Shown here: one piece after another, positions 1 through 9,439 of the stretch
Layout: every line of letters starts with the position of its first letter
Position numbering within the stretch: the first letter of the stretch is position 1
NCBI RefSeq assembly: GCF_001672755.1
Contig: NZ_LZKI01000132.1
Coordinates: 124,001-188,000 of the forward strand
Source of the DNA: Mycobacterium colombiense
Lineage (GTDB): Bacteria > Actinomycetota > Actinomycetes > Mycobacteriales > Mycobacteriaceae
DNA: 64,000 bases
Reading direction: 5' to 3'
Notes under the pieces: model-generated
What the model was told of the DNA's origin: nothing
What the model saw: the letters and a program-made list of their open reading frames with translations, nothing else
Databases searched by the model: none
Program-made: the position numbers and the translations under genes

Positions 1-120
1 AGCCACGGCGAACGTTTCGCGTCGAGGGCGATGGAATCGGCGGCGGGCATCGGTAGCGATGGCACGCCAATCGCTACTGCCTGGACGGGAAAACCCGCAC
101 TGCACATGCAGGAGTGAGAT
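1..120. other. Left-edge segment, possible 5' end of a leftward gene
   Basis: No complete gene is visible here. On the minus strand an ATG at position 50 opens a frame that runs off the left edge (beginning MPAADSIALDAKRSPW). It would lie downstream of the two palindromes at 121-163, so it could be the start of a gene controlled by them. Sixteen codons are too few to assign a family. Confidence 0.2.
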
Positions 121-134
121 ACCCCCATGGGGGT
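121..134. promoter_or_regulatory. Perfect 14-bp palindrome, CsoR-like operator candidate
   Basis: ACCCCCATGGGGGT is a perfect inverted repeat, preceded by AT so that it reads ATACCCCC-ATGGGGGT. CsoR/RicR-family copper- or sulfide-sensing repressors bind G/C-tract palindromes of this general form (established knowledge). Assignment to that family here is inference. It cannot be a simple intrinsic terminator because the arms leave no loop. Confidence 0.35.
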
Positions 135-148
135 TCACGTTACATTTA

Positions 149-163
149 ATGACCAGTGGTCAT
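149..163. promoter_or_regulatory. 15-bp inverted repeat, TetR-type operator candidate
   Basis: ATGACCA-G-TGGTCAT is a perfect 7-bp inverted repeat around one base. It lies 14 bp from the palindrome at 121-134 in the space between the galK stop and the left edge. Such short perfect repeats are typical operators for dimeric repressors. No regulator gene for it is visible in the window. Confidence 0.35.
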
Positions 164-246
164 CGGCAGAATGACGAAATTGCCGGGCAAGTAAGTTCAG
201 GCGCCGGTCAGCAGCATTCGCCGCGCTCGCCGTGGATGTCGCTCCC

Positions 247-1335
247 TCACACCAGCCCCGCGCCCGCGGCCGCGCGGGTCCGGGTGACGGTCGGCCGCTC
301 GAAACCGGCGTCGATCACGGCGCGCTGCACCGCCTCGCCGACCTTCTCGGTACGGTCCAGCGGCACCAGGGTGATCACGCAGCCGCCGAAGCCGCCGCCG
401 GTCATCCGCGCCCCCAGCGCGCCCGCGCACACCGCGGTGTCGGCGATCAGGTCGATGCGTTCGGTGGTGATTCCGAAATCGTCGCGCATGGAGGCGTGCG
501 AGGCGGTGAAAATTCGCCCGGCTTCGGGGTAGTCCGAATGTCGCAGCGCCGCAACGCAGTCGATGACTCGCTGATTTTCGCTGAGCACGTGACGGGCGCG
601 GCGGGCGTCGACGGGGTCACGCACGGCGGACAGGTCGGCCGGCCCGCGATCGGCGGCCGCGCGCAGCGACGACGCCGCCAAGTCGGCGGCGGCCCGCTCG
701 CAGGACGCGCGACGCGCCGCGTAGTCGCCGCCCGCGTGGCTGTGCCGCTCCCGGGAGTCGATCAGCAGCAACGCGACGCCCGCGGGCTCCGGGTCGAATT
801 CCACCGGCGTGACGGTCAGGTCGGCGAAGTCGATCAGCACCGCCGTCGCGTCCCGGCCGAAAAGCGCGGCGAGCTGGTCGAGCAAACCCGTTGGCGCGCC
901 CACGTACTCGTTCTCGGCCCGCTGGGCCAGCCGGGCCTGCTCCGTGACGTCGATGCGGACGCCGGCGGCCGAGGCGATCGCGCCCAGCGCCGCGCACTCC
1001 AGTGCCGCCGAGGACGACAGGCCCGATCCCATCTCCACGTCGCTGGTGATCGACATGGTGCCGCCGGGCACCGGGTGGCCGGCCTGGCGCAGTGCCCACA
1101 CCACCCCGGCCACATAGGCCGCCCAGCCGGTCACCTCACCGGGAGCGGTGCCGATCCGGACGCGCACCGGGGTGTCCGCGCGGTCGCTGACCACGGTGAT
1201 CGCGTCGCCGTCGGCGGGCGTGAACGTCGCGACCGTGCGCTGCGGTAACGCGATCGGAAGCGCGAAACCCAGGTTGTAGTCGGTGTGTTCGCCGATCAGG
1301 TTGATCCGCCCGGGTGCGGCGTAGCGGATCGTCAT
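247..1335 (-). CDS. galK: Galactokinase GalK
   Basis: Phosphorylates galactose to galactose-1-phosphate with ATP, the first step of the Leloir pathway in the cytosol. The 362-residue protein carries the galactokinase signature [13 protein letters not shown] at residues 9-21, the ATP-binding GSGLSSSAA at about 103-111 and the third GHMP motif [11 protein letters not shown] at about 308-318. This is a normal length for the family. The ATG overlaps the galT stop by 4 bp (ATGA), so the two are translationally coupled, with galT first. H37Rv ortholog by context: Rv0620. Confidence 0.95.
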   Translation of the reverse strand: MTIRYAAPGRINLIGEHTDYNLGFALPIALPQRTVATFTPADGDAITVVSDRADTPVRVRIGTAPGEVTGWAAYVAGVVWALRQAGHPVPGGTMSITSDVEMGSGLSSSAALECAALGAIASAAGVRIDVTEQARLAQRAENEYVGAPTGLLDQLAALFGRDATAVLIDFADLTVTPVEFDPEPAGVALLLIDSRERHSHAGGDYAARRASCERAAADLAASSLRAAADRGPADLSAVRDPVDARRARHVLSENQRVIDCVAALRHSDYPEAGRIFTASHASMRDDFGITTERIDLIADTAVCAGALGARMTGGGFGGCVITLVPLDRTEKVGEAVQRAVIDAGFERPTVTRTRAAAGAGLV

Positions 1336-2429
1336 CGCAGTTCCCGTAGCCGCTGGGCCACGCTCTCCGGCGTGACGTCGCCGATGAAGGCGTCCATCGC
1401 CGATTCGGAGGCCGCCAGGTACTTGAGCTTGGTGGCGCTGCGCCGGATGGACATCAATTCGACGTGGAAGTAGCCCTCGGCCTGGGCCGCCGTGTCGGCG
1501 TACTGGTGCAGCGCCGAAATGTAGGGCAGCGGCGTGGAATACATCCGGTCGAACCGCCCGAGCACGTCGAGGTAGACGCCCACGAACGCGTCCATCTCGT
1601 CCTCGTCGAGCTCGGTCAGGTTGCGCACGAACCGGTTCGGGTAGATGTGCGCCTCCACCGGCCAGCGCGCCGCGAACGGCACGAACGCGGTGAACAGCTC
1701 GTTGCGCGCGACGATGCGACTGCCATCGGCGACCTCACGGGCGAGCAGGTCGCCGAACAGGTTGCGGTCGTGCCGGTTTCGATGTTGACGAGCCTGCTCC
1801 AGCATGGTGGCGGTGCGCGGCGTGAGATAGGGATAGCCGTAGATCTGCCCGTGCGGATGAGTCAACGTCACCCCGATTTCCTCACCGCGATTCTCGAAAC
1901 AGAACACCTGCTCGATGCCGGGCCTGGCCATCAGGTCGGCGGTGCGATGCCGCCACGCCTCGACGACCAGTCGTGCGTGCGCCGGTTCCAGCTGGGCGAC
2001 GGACCCGGTGTGGTCGGCGGAGAAGCAGATCACCTCGCAGCGGCCGTGCCCGGGCGCTGTCACGAAACCGTCCTCGGCGGGCACGGGCGCCGAGGCGGGC
2101 AGCGACGGCAGCGCGCCGGACAGGCTGGGGAATCGGTTCTCGAACACGACGACGTCGTAGTCGGGGGCGGGCACCTCACTGGTCAGTCCGGTCGGGCCCG
2201 GGCACAGCGGGCACGCCTCCGGCGGCGGCTTGTAGGTGCGGTCCTGGCGCTGCGCCGCGACGATCACCCACTGCCCGGTGGACCGGTCGAACCGCAACTG
2301 CGACTGCGCGGCGGGATCCCGCACCGGCAGCGGCCTGCGGTCCTCGACCGGCGCCGGACGATGCCCGGGCAGCGCGAAGAACAGCAGGTCACGACCGTCA
2401 GCCAGCTTCGCGAGCATCGGCGCAGTCAC
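1332..2429 (-). CDS. galT: Galactose-1-phosphate uridylyltransferase GalT
   Basis: Exchanges UMP between UDP-glucose and galactose-1-phosphate. It has the zinc-type CPLCPG cluster near residue 60, FENRFPSL, and the catalytic His-Pro-His in [11 protein letters not shown]. The GTG start at 2429 gives about 365 residues, a usual length; ATG at 2417 is the alternative. The frame stays open upstream to 2933, but that stretch only mirrors the divergent FUSC gene and is not GalT-like. The gene is continuous here, whereas H37Rv is annotated with it split into galTa/galTb. First gene of a galT-galK operon. Confidence 0.92.
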   Translation of the reverse strand: MTAPMLAKLADGRDLLFFALPGHRPAPVEDRRPLPVRDPAAQSQLRFDRSTGQWVIVAAQRQDRTYKPPPEACPLCPGPTGLTSEVPAPDYDVVVFENRFPSLSGALPSLPASAPVPAEDGFVTAPGHGRCEVICFSADHTGSVAQLEPAHARLVVEAWRHRTADLMARPGIEQVFCFENRGEEIGVTLTHPHGQIYGYPYLTPRTATMLEQARQHRNRHDRNLFGDLLAREVADGSRIVARNELFTAFVPFAARWPVEAHIYPNRFVRNLTELDEDEMDAFVGVYLDVLGRFDRMYSTPLPYISALHQYADTAAQAEGYFHVELMSIRRSATKLKYLAASESAMDAFIGDVTPESVAQRLRELR

Positions 2430-2474
2430 GATGTCGAAGACTAGCTTGGTCGCCGGGTCGCGGTTCGGGTAACC

Positions 2475-4754
2475 ATGTTGACTAAACGCAAGAGAGGCGG
2501 TCTCCCGATAACTGTTCTTTACGAACGCGCCCGCAACTGGGTGATCGGCTCCGATCCTGGCTTGCTTCGGCTGCGAATGGCCACTCGGACGACGGCAGCG
2601 CTCGGCCTGTCCCTGCTGGCGCTCTTCATCCTCACCAGGGCGACGGGTCAGCCGCTGACCGTTGCCCTGCTGGGCGTCGTCATCACCATGGTCGCGTCCC
2701 GATCCGTCAACGAGCCCGACCCGCACCAGCAGCGGATCACCATGGCGCTGCTGCCCCTTCACGCCGCGGCGTCCATCACCGCCGCCGCGCTGCTGGCGCC
2801 GCACACGGTGGTCAGCGACGCCGTCTTCGTGATGGTCGTGTTCACCGCGGCATACATCCGGCGCTACGGGGCGCGGGGCAGGGCGCTGGGCAGGGTCGCG
2901 TTCATGTCCTACTTCTTCACGCTGTATCTGCACGCCCGCCTCGCGGAGCTGCCCTGGATGATCGGGGCGGTCGCGGTGGGCACCGTGTGCACGTACGTGA
3001 TGAGCAGCTACGTCATGCCCGATCGGCCTGAGCGGGTGCTGCGTGCCACCATTCGGGCGTTGCGCGCCCGGATGGCGATCGTCCTCGACACCACCGCCGA
3101 GGCGGTGCGCACGGGCCGCCTCGACGAGCGGCGGCGGCGCCGCATGCGGGTCCGCACCATCCGGCTCAACGAGACCGCCCTGATGGTGCAGAGCCAGATC
3201 GAGGACAAGGCCGACCCCGGCACCCTGTGGCCCGGTGTCACCGCGGAACGACTCGCGCCCTGGCTGCTGGACGCGGAGCTGGCCATCGAATGGGTCGCCA
3301 CCGCCGGCCGGCGGGCGGCCGTCATCGCTTGCGAGAACCCCGATTCCATGCCCGCGCCCACCCGGGTCGCGCTCGTCGACGCGCTTACCGAACTGTCGCG
3401 GGCCATCCGGATTCCGGAACCCGACGGGCTGCGCCGGGCCGCCGACCGCGCACAGCGGCTGCTCGATGAGCAGCGCGAGCCCGCTGCGGACCAGGCGGGC
3501 GATGACGAGGGCAGCGCGGCCGTGCGCCGCCTGGCGCTGGCGATCATCAACGCCGCGTCGGCGACGTCAGACGTGCGGGCGATCGTCGACCGCGTGGCCA
3601 CCGGCCTGCCCCTCGACGACGGCGACGGCGAGCGCCCCCAGCCGGCCGAGGACGCCGTCCCGGACGAGGCCGCCGCGGACGAGCCGGCCGCCGGGCTGCG
3701 GCCGACCACCCGGCAGGCCATCCAGGTTTCGGTCGCCGCATCCCTGGCCATCGTCGTCGGCGAGCTGGTCTCGCCTGCTCGGTGGTATTGGGCGGTGATC
3801 GCGGCGTTCGTCATCTTCGCCGGCACCAACTCGTGGGGCGAAACCCTGACCAAGGGCTGGCAACGCCTGCTCGGGACGATGCTCGGCGTGCCGTGCGGCG
3901 TGCTGGTGGCCACGCTGCTGACCGGCCACAAGACCGCCGCGCTGGCCGGCATTTTCGTGTGTCTGTTCTGCGCCTTCTACTTCATGACGGTCACGTACAG
4001 CCTGATGACCTTCTGGATCACCACGATGCTGGCGCTGCTCTACGGACTGCTCGGCCAGTTCTCGTTCGGCGTGCTGATGTTGCGGATCGAAGAGACCGCG
4101 ATCGGTGCGATCATCGGGGCGACCGTCGCGGTCGTGGTGCTGCCGACCAACACCAGAACGGCGATCCGCAGCGACACCCGTGCCTTCTTGACGAGCCTGT
4201 CCGCCCTGATCGAAATCTCCACCGCGACCATGTTCGGTGAGGAGGACAGCGCAAGCCCGTCGGAGCAGGCGCGTCAGCTCGATCGGGACCTGCAGCAGTT
4301 CCGCGTCACCGCCAAACCGTTGCTGGCCGGCGTCGCCGGCCTCGCCGGCCGGCGCAGCATCCGGCGCGCGCTGCGGATCTTCACCGCCTGCGACCGTTAC
4401 GGCCGGAGCCTGGCGCGCAGCGCCGAGCAGTACCAGGATCCCGTCGGGTCACCCTCGCTGGCCGAGGCGTTTTCGGCGGCCGCAGCCCAGACGCGACGCA
4501 ACATCGACGCGTTGCAGGAAGCCATCGATGGCGGCCACGCGCCGACCCTCGTCTCGGCGACGGACGAGCTCGACGCCGCCGAGACGGTGGCCCGGCAACA
4601 GGACGGCAACGGTCGCGGCAACACCAGCCCGGACACAGGGCGCTTCCTCACCGCGGTGCACGCGCTGCGCCAGATCGAGCGTGCAGTCATCACCGCGGCC
4701 ACCAATCTTGGTGGGCGCGAAAGCGTCAGGACAGCCAGCCCCGCGTCGCGCTGA
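2475..4754 (+). CDS. FUSC-family inner-membrane protein
   Basis: A 759-residue polytopic protein with two hydrophobic blocks, at about residues 38-180 and 410-565, each followed by a long soluble helical region. This is the layout of FUSC/aromatic-acid-efflux-type proteins (YccS/AaeB-like). The second block holds the FUSC-typical tryptophan-rich WYWAVIAAFVIFAG and WITTMLALLYG stretches. Family members are linked to export of aromatic acids or envelope functions; the substrate here is unknown. It is divergent from galT, with 45 bp between start codons. The Ala/Glu/Asp-rich linker near 370-400 is probably disordered. Confidence 0.8.
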   Translation: MLTKRKRGGLPITVLYERARNWVIGSDPGLLRLRMATRTTAALGLSLLALFILTRATGQPLTVALLGVVITMVASRSVNEPDPHQQRITMALLPLHAAASITAAALLAPHTVVSDAVFVMVVFTAAYIRRYGARGRALGRVAFMSYFFTLYLHARLAELPWMIGAVAVGTVCTYVMSSYVMPDRPERVLRATIRALRARMAIVLDTTAEAVRTGRLDERRRRRMRVRTIRLNETALMVQSQIEDKADPGTLWPGVTAERLAPWLLDAELAIEWVATAGRRAAVIACENPDSMPAPTRVALVDALTELSRAIRIPEPDGLRRAADRAQRLLDEQREPAADQAGDDEGSAAVRRLALAIINAASATSDVRAIVDRVATGLPLDDGDGERPQPAEDAVPDEAAADEPAAGLRPTTRQAIQVSVAASLAIVVGELVSPARWYWAVIAAFVIFAGTNSWGETLTKGWQRLLGTMLGVPCGVLVATLLTGHKTAALAGIFVCLFCAFYFMTVTYSLMTFWITTMLALLYGLLGQFSFGVLMLRIEETAIGAIIGATVAVVVLPTNTRTAIRSDTRAFLTSLSALIEISTATMFGEEDSASPSEQARQLDRDLQQFRVTAKPLLAGVAGLAGRRSIRRALRIFTACDRYGRSLARSAEQYQDPVGSPSLAEAFSAAAAQTRRNIDALQEAIDGGHAPTLVSATDELDAAETVARQQDGNGRGNTSPDTGRFLTAVHALRQIERAVITAATNLGGRESVRTASPASR

Positions 4755-4773
4755 AGATTTGCTTGGCGGCGCG

Positions 4774-5652
4774 CTAGCTCGGCCCGAACGGCTGCGGGCT
4801 CTGCGCGTCGCGGCGCTCGCCCGTGGCGATGAAGTCCTCGATCAACTCCACCACCCGCTCGGGCGCCTCGACCTGCGCGAAGTGGCCGACGTCGGGCAAC
4901 ACCTCGAGTCTCGCGTCGGTGCGTGCTTCGTGCGCGGCGTAGGCGTGGTCGACGGGAATGATGCCGTCGCGCTCGCCCCAGATCGCCATCACCGGCAGAT
5001 CCGCGCGCAACCGCAGCCTGTTGAGCGCGCTGACCGCCTGCCCGCGGTAGTCCACGACCGATCGCAGCGTCCGCAGGAACGACTGCCGTGTCTGGCCATC
5101 CGACAACGACGAGTAGGCGCTCCACAGCTCGGCGCCGCGGGGCGAACGGATGCCGGCGCCCTTCATCCAGGACCGCAGCTTGTTGCCGACGGACAGCACG
5201 GGCGGCGGGGCGATGATCGGCAACACCAGCTCCGCGCCGGGCGCCGAGAGCAGCCGCAACACCCAGCCGACGTCGGGACCCAGGCCGCCGCTGCTGATCA
5301 GGATCAGCCGCTGGGCGTAGTCGGGGTGCTGGTAGACGAACTGCATCGCGACGCCACCACCGAGCGAGTGACCGACGACGGTGGCGTGGCTGACGCCGAG
5401 CTCGTCGAGGAAATCACGAAGCCAGACCGCGAACGCGCCCAGCGAGTAGTCCGTGCGGGGTTTCGCCGACTCGCCGTGGCCGAGCAGGTCCGGCGCGATG
5501 ACGCGGAATTTCTTCGACAGCGGCGGGATCACCGACCGCCACGTCTCCGAACTGCCCGCCATCCCGTGGATGAGCAGCAGCACCTCGCCGTCACCCTCGT
5601 CGCGGTAGGCGATGCGATCGCCGTGCAGTTCGAGAACCTTCACCTCATTCAT
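4774..5652 (-). CDS. Alpha/beta-fold hydrolase
   Basis: A 292-residue single-domain hydrolase. An HGMAG oxyanion-hole loop is followed by DLLGHGES, the nucleophile elbow GHSLGG, an acidic residue in WGERDGIIP and the catalytic His in DVGHFAQVEAPERV, so the Ser-Asp-His triad looks complete. The ATG at 5652 is chosen because similarity begins at MNEVKVLELHGDRIAYRDEG; an upstream ATG at 5688 would add 12 residues. It is divergent from the NYN gene. The substrate cannot be told from sequence; the spacing of motifs also fits epoxide-hydrolase or esterase relatives. Confidence 0.85.
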   Translation of the reverse strand: MNEVKVLELHGDRIAYRDEGDGEVLLLIHGMAGSSETWRSVIPPLSKKFRVIAPDLLGHGESAKPRTDYSLGAFAVWLRDFLDELGVSHATVVGHSLGGGVAMQFVYQHPDYAQRLILISSGGLGPDVGWVLRLLSAPGAELVLPIIAPPPVLSVGNKLRSWMKGAGIRSPRGAELWSAYSSLSDGQTRQSFLRTLRSVVDYRGQAVSALNRLRLRADLPVMAIWGERDGIIPVDHAYAAHEARTDARLEVLPDVGHFAQVEAPERVVELIEDFIATGERRDAQSPQPFGPS

Positions 5653-5699
5653 GTGGGGCTGGGTACCCGCTTTGGTCCTGCTCAGCAATGATCGAAGGC

Positions 5700-6590
5700 A
5701 TGACCGAACCGGTTGCGACCCGAGTGGCCGTCTACCTCGACTTCGACAACATCGTGATCTCCCGCTACGACCAGACCAACGGGCGGAATTCGTTCCAACG
5801 GGACAAGGCCAAGGGGCTCGAGCAGCACGCCGACCGGCTAGAACGGGCGACGGTCGACGTCGCCGCGATCCTCGACTTCGCCTCGTCCTTCGGGACCCTG
5901 GTGCTCACCCGCGCCTACGCCGACTGGTCGGCGGATATCAACGCCGGGTATCGCGGGCAGCTGGTGGCCCGCGCGGTCGACCTGGTGCAACTGTTCCCGG
6001 CGGCGGCCTACGGCAAGAACGGCGCCGACATCCGGCTGGCCGTGGACGCGGTCGAGGACATGTTCCGGCTGCCCGACCTGACCCACGTGGTGATCGTGGC
6101 CGGTGACTCCGACTACATTCCGTTGGCCCAGCGCTGCAAGAGGCTCGGCCGGTACGTGGTGGGCATCGGGGTGGCCGGCGCGTCGAGCCGCGCGCTCGCG
6201 GCCGCCTGCGACGAGTTCGTCATCTACGACGCGTTGCCCGGCGTTCCGGTACCCGAACCGGCGCCCGCCGACGCGGAGGCGGCCAAGCCGAAGAAACGGG
6301 CCACCCGTGCCAAGTCGGCCAAGCCGGACGAGCCCGACGAGCAGCCCGACCCGCAGGCCGCCGCCACCGCGCTGCTGACGCGTGCCCTGCGGATCGGCTT
6401 GGAGAAAGACGACGTCGACTGGCTGCACAACTCGGCCGTCAAGGCGCAGATGAAGCGGATGGACCCGTCGTTCAGCGAAAGGTCTTTGGGGTTCCGCTCA
6501 TTCAGCGACTTCCTGCGTTCACGCTCCGATGTCGTCGAGCTGGACGAGACGTCGACGACGCGGATGGTGCGGCTGCGCGCGCACGATTGA
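5700..6590 (+). CDS. NYN (PIN-like) domain protein with C-terminal LOTUS/OST-HTH domain
   Basis: The N-terminal 165 residues are a NYN/LabA-type PIN-like nuclease domain: VAVYLDFDNI with Asp14 and Asp16, KNGADIRLAVDAVEDM, and VIVAGDSDYIPL, together supplying the acidic metal-binding residues. A charged Lys/Ala/Pro linker (about 180-220) leads to a C-terminal segment (LLTRALRIGL...SFSDFLRSRSDVVEL) that resembles an OST-HTH/LOTUS RNA-binding domain. This domain pair suggests an RNA-processing or RNA-decay role (inference). ATG at 5688 is an alternative start, adding four residues. Confidence 0.85.
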   Translation: MTEPVATRVAVYLDFDNIVISRYDQTNGRNSFQRDKAKGLEQHADRLERATVDVAAILDFASSFGTLVLTRAYADWSADINAGYRGQLVARAVDLVQLFPAAAYGKNGADIRLAVDAVEDMFRLPDLTHVVIVAGDSDYIPLAQRCKRLGRYVVGIGVAGASSRALAAACDEFVIYDALPGVPVPEPAPADAEAAKPKKRATRAKSAKPDEPDEQPDPQAAATALLTRALRIGLEKDDVDWLHNSAVKAQMKRMDPSFSERSLGFRSFSDFLRSRSDVVELDETSTTRMVRLRAHD

Positions 6591-6662
6591 GCGACGAGGG
6601 CACTGCGGCAATGCATTTTCCCTCGCGTGTATGGCGCTCGCGCCGAGTGCTGGGCGATATCG

Positions 6663-6691
6663 TTGACACTCCCCTGGGGCGGCCATACATT
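6663..6691 (+). promoter_or_regulatory. Near-consensus sigma-A promoter for the P450 gene
   Basis: TTGACA at 6663-6668, exactly 17 bp, then TACATT at 6686-6691. The P450 ATG lies 45 bp further on with an AAGGAG ribosome site just before it. A full TTGACA -35 box is uncommon in mycobacteria, so constitutive expression is likely unless a repressor acts here. Confidence 0.6.
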
Positions 6692-6736
6692 GTTTGAAAG
6701 TCGTCCGCAGCCTTCTGCGGAACCAAGGAGACCGTC

Positions 6737-7966
6737 ATGACCGTCGGTGCCGCTCCCCCAAGCGTTTTCGAGGCTGACCTGCCGACGCTTTGCTACGACC
6801 CCGAGGAAACACCCGCGCAGGTCTATCCGCGGCTGCGGGAGGCGCAGCGCCAGGCCCCCGTCGCGATGGGACCCCACGGGCCCGAGGTGCTCTCCTACCG
6901 CCTGGTCCGTTCCGTCCTTCGCGATCCCCGATTCCAGATTCCGCCCGGCATCAACCTGCTCGCCCAGGGCATCGACTCGGGCCCGCTGTGGGACAAGGTC
7001 GCCAACAGCCTGCTGTGCCTGGAGGGCGACGCGCACCATCGACTGCGCAGCCTGTGCTCCAAGGCGTTCACCCCGCGAACGGTCGCCCGCCTGCACGACA
7101 CCATGACCGGCGTGATGAACGAGCTGGTCGATCAGGTGGCCGGCGCGGGCCAGTGCGACGTCGTCACCGACATCGCGCGCCCCTACCCCGTGCCGATCAT
7201 CTGTGCGCTGCTCGGCGCACCCCGCGAGGATTGGCAACAGTTCTCGTTGTGGGCCGACGACGTGTTCAAAGCCTTCAGCTTCACCGTCGACCTCCGCGCG
7301 GTCGAGCCGGTCGTGATGCGCGCGTGGCGCGAGCTCGACGACTACGTCGACGAGATGGTCGAGCGCCGCCGGCACAGTTTGACCGACGACCTGCTTTCCG
7401 ACCTGATTCGCGCCGGGGACGAGGGCGACCGCCTGGATGCCGCCGAGCTGCGCATGCTGGCCGGCGGCCTGCTGCTGGCGGGGACGGACACCACCCGCAA
7501 CCAGGTGGCCGCCTCGGTGCAGGTGCTGTGCGAACACCCGGAGCAGTGGGAGCTGCTGCGGCGGCGGCCCGAGCTGGCGATGCGTGCCGTCGAGGAGACC
7601 ATGCGGCACTCGCCGATCGCGTGCGGAACCCTGCGCCTGGTGGTCGAAGATGCCGAGCTCGACGGCTACTCGTTCCCCGCCGGCACCGCGGTGTTGATGA
7701 ATACCTTTGCGGCCAACCGCGATCCGGCGGTGTATGACGACCCCGACCGGGTCGACATCACCCGCGATGCAGCACCACCGATCCTGACCTTCGGCGGCGG
7801 CGTGCATTACTGCCTGGGCGCCAACCTGGCCAGGCGGGAGATCGCCGAAGCGCTGAACGTCCTGGCGAACCGGCTGCGGAACCCGCGCATGGCCGGGCCG
7901 GCGCCGTGGAAGCCGATGGTGAGCCTGAGCGGGCCGAAGAGCCTGCCCATCGAGTTCGACCGGTAG
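6737..7966 (+). CDS. Cytochrome P450
   Basis: A 409-residue soluble bacterial P450. The I-helix oxygen-activating motif is AGTDTT, the K-helix ExxR lies in AVEETMRHSP, and the heme-ligand loop FGGGVHYCLG places the cysteine near residue 359. It shares long blocks with the P450 at 38951-40189 (GPHGPE, GTDTTRNQ, AASVQVLC, GPAPWKP), so the two are close paralogs. No ferredoxin or reductase gene is adjacent. The CYP subfamily and substrate were not assigned. Confidence 0.93.
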   Translation: MTVGAAPPSVFEADLPTLCYDPEETPAQVYPRLREAQRQAPVAMGPHGPEVLSYRLVRSVLRDPRFQIPPGINLLAQGIDSGPLWDKVANSLLCLEGDAHHRLRSLCSKAFTPRTVARLHDTMTGVMNELVDQVAGAGQCDVVTDIARPYPVPIICALLGAPREDWQQFSLWADDVFKAFSFTVDLRAVEPVVMRAWRELDDYVDEMVERRRHSLTDDLLSDLIRAGDEGDRLDAAELRMLAGGLLLAGTDTTRNQVAASVQVLCEHPEQWELLRRRPELAMRAVEETMRHSPIACGTLRLVVEDAELDGYSFPAGTAVLMNTFAANRDPAVYDDPDRVDITRDAAPPILTFGGGVHYCLGANLARREIAEALNVLANRLRNPRMAGPAPWKPMVSLSGPKSLPIEFDR

Positions 7967-8070
7967 GTATCCCCGGCTCCTCATGTGACAATGCCGCCAA
8001 GTGCCCGAGTCGCGGTCGCATCGGGGCGGCTTTACGCTCCTTGGTTACACGAACTTAACGGGGGTTTTCA

Positions 8071-9426
8071 ATGCGTGCAGCCTGGGTGCATGCGATGCGG
8101 CACCGCCTGTTCAGGCGTGTCGCGGTCGCGTCGGTCGGCTGCCTGGCCGTCGCGTCCTGTTCGGAGACCGCGGCGCCACCGGCGCTCACCCCCACCACGT
8201 CGACATCGGTCTCGAAAACCAGCGCCCACGCGGCTCCCCCGCCCGCCCCGGTCACCGGCCCGCTGGAGAAGGATTGGAAAAGCTACGGCGGAACGGCGTA
8301 CTTCGGTTGCCCGGAGAAGTTCTCGGCCGGCAAAACGGCGCTCGAGGACATCCGGCCGAAGATCTTCGACCCGAAGACCGGGCAATACGTCGCGCCCGCC
8401 ATCCCCGCGATCCCGGCCGGGCAGAACCTCACCGGCGGCCTCTGCGCGCTGACCGGCACCGCCGACGACATGAAGGTCGTGTACGTCGTCACGACCGTCA
8501 AGCCGGCGCAGGCCCCGTCCCCCGAAGTCACCACGACCACCGGCTACGTGTTCGATTCCAAGTCGGGTCAGCAGGTGGCCGCCAAGGAGCTGCAGCCGCC
8601 CGCCCCCGACCTGAAGCCGGCCGCGCCGAAGGATTGGGGGCTGGCGTCGACGGCCTCGGGTGTGGCGTGGCTCAACGCCTTCACCGACGGCCACGGCGCC
8701 GCATCGCCGCCGCGCACCGTGGTCCTGTCCGGCGGCGACCTGTCGATGATGTGGAACGACCCGCAGCCCGGCCGGGTCTGGCAGGACGTTCTGGCGTTCC
8801 AGCGCAACACCGAACCTGGCAAGACATCCGGCGCCGAACTGCGCCGGCCCAGCGGGGAAGCGATCTACCAGGACAACGACGTGCAATCCGTCGACGCCGA
8901 ATTAACCGACGGCCCAAACAAACTGGTGAAGATCACGCACTGGGATTCGTACAACCCCCCGGTGCTGTCGACGATGTTCTACGATCTCAACGCCAAGTCC
9001 ATCATCAAGATCGGCGATTCCGACCGGATCTCCGGCGGCGGGCTGACCGCGGCGCTGTCCGATGGAAAACTGTTCGTCGACGGCCACGCCTCGGACACCT
9101 CCCAATTCGGCTTCGGCGTGTGGAACCTGCGTAGCCAGCAGTGGGACCTCCAGAAGAGCCGAGACGACGCCAACAAGATGTCGATCGCCAAGCTGACGTT
9201 TTTCGAAGACCACCTCTACATCACCGGCACCGGCGGGACATTCTCCGTAATCGCCTTGCCCGCAACCGATCCCGTCGCACCGAACTGGTCGCTACGCCCC
9301 TTCGAGCGGATCTCGGGATGGACCCTGGTGTGCCGCGGCGAGACCGCGCCGGGGTCCAACGGCGAGTGCAAGGAGATCGTCATGGTGCAAGACCAGGACG
9401 GCCACTACCCCGGGCCCTGGTTCTGA
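8071..9426 (+). CDS. Putative secreted lipoprotein, unknown function
   Basis: A 451-residue protein with a basic N-terminus, a hydrophobic stretch and a lipobox VASC placing the acylated Cys at residue 30. It is then Thr/Ser/Pro-rich to about residue 65, as usual for a cell-wall tether. The remainder resembles a repeat-rich beta structure (repeated GG/DG turns with W and Y), possibly a propeller, but no named domain was recognised. ATG at 8071 follows a CGGGGG run; Met9 is a possible alternative start. Expected to be anchored on the outer face of the membrane. Confidence 0.8.
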   Translation: MRAAWVHAMRHRLFRRVAVASVGCLAVASCSETAAPPALTPTTSTSVSKTSAHAAPPPAPVTGPLEKDWKSYGGTAYFGCPEKFSAGKTALEDIRPKIFDPKTGQYVAPAIPAIPAGQNLTGGLCALTGTADDMKVVYVVTTVKPAQAPSPEVTTTTGYVFDSKSGQQVAAKELQPPAPDLKPAAPKDWGLASTASGVAWLNAFTDGHGAASPPRTVVLSGGDLSMMWNDPQPGRVWQDVLAFQRNTEPGKTSGAELRRPSGEAIYQDNDVQSVDAELTDGPNKLVKITHWDSYNPPVLSTMFYDLNAKSIIKIGDSDRISGGGLTAALSDGKLFVDGHASDTSQFGFGVWNLRSQQWDLQKSRDDANKMSIAKLTFFEDHLYITGTGGTFSVIALPATDPVAPNWSLRPFERISGWTLVCRGETAPGSNGECKEIVMVQDQDGHYPGPWF

Positions 9427-9439
9427 GGTCGGCTCGCGC

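Noticed and set aside
232..1248. Long plus-strand open frame opposite galK
   Set aside because: It is Arg/Gly/Ala-rich antisense to galK and has no family features; the galK motifs on the other strand are decisive.
2430..2933. N-terminal extension of galT
   Set aside because: The extra 168 codons are antisense to the FUSC gene and unlike any GalT; GTG 2429 gives the normal length.
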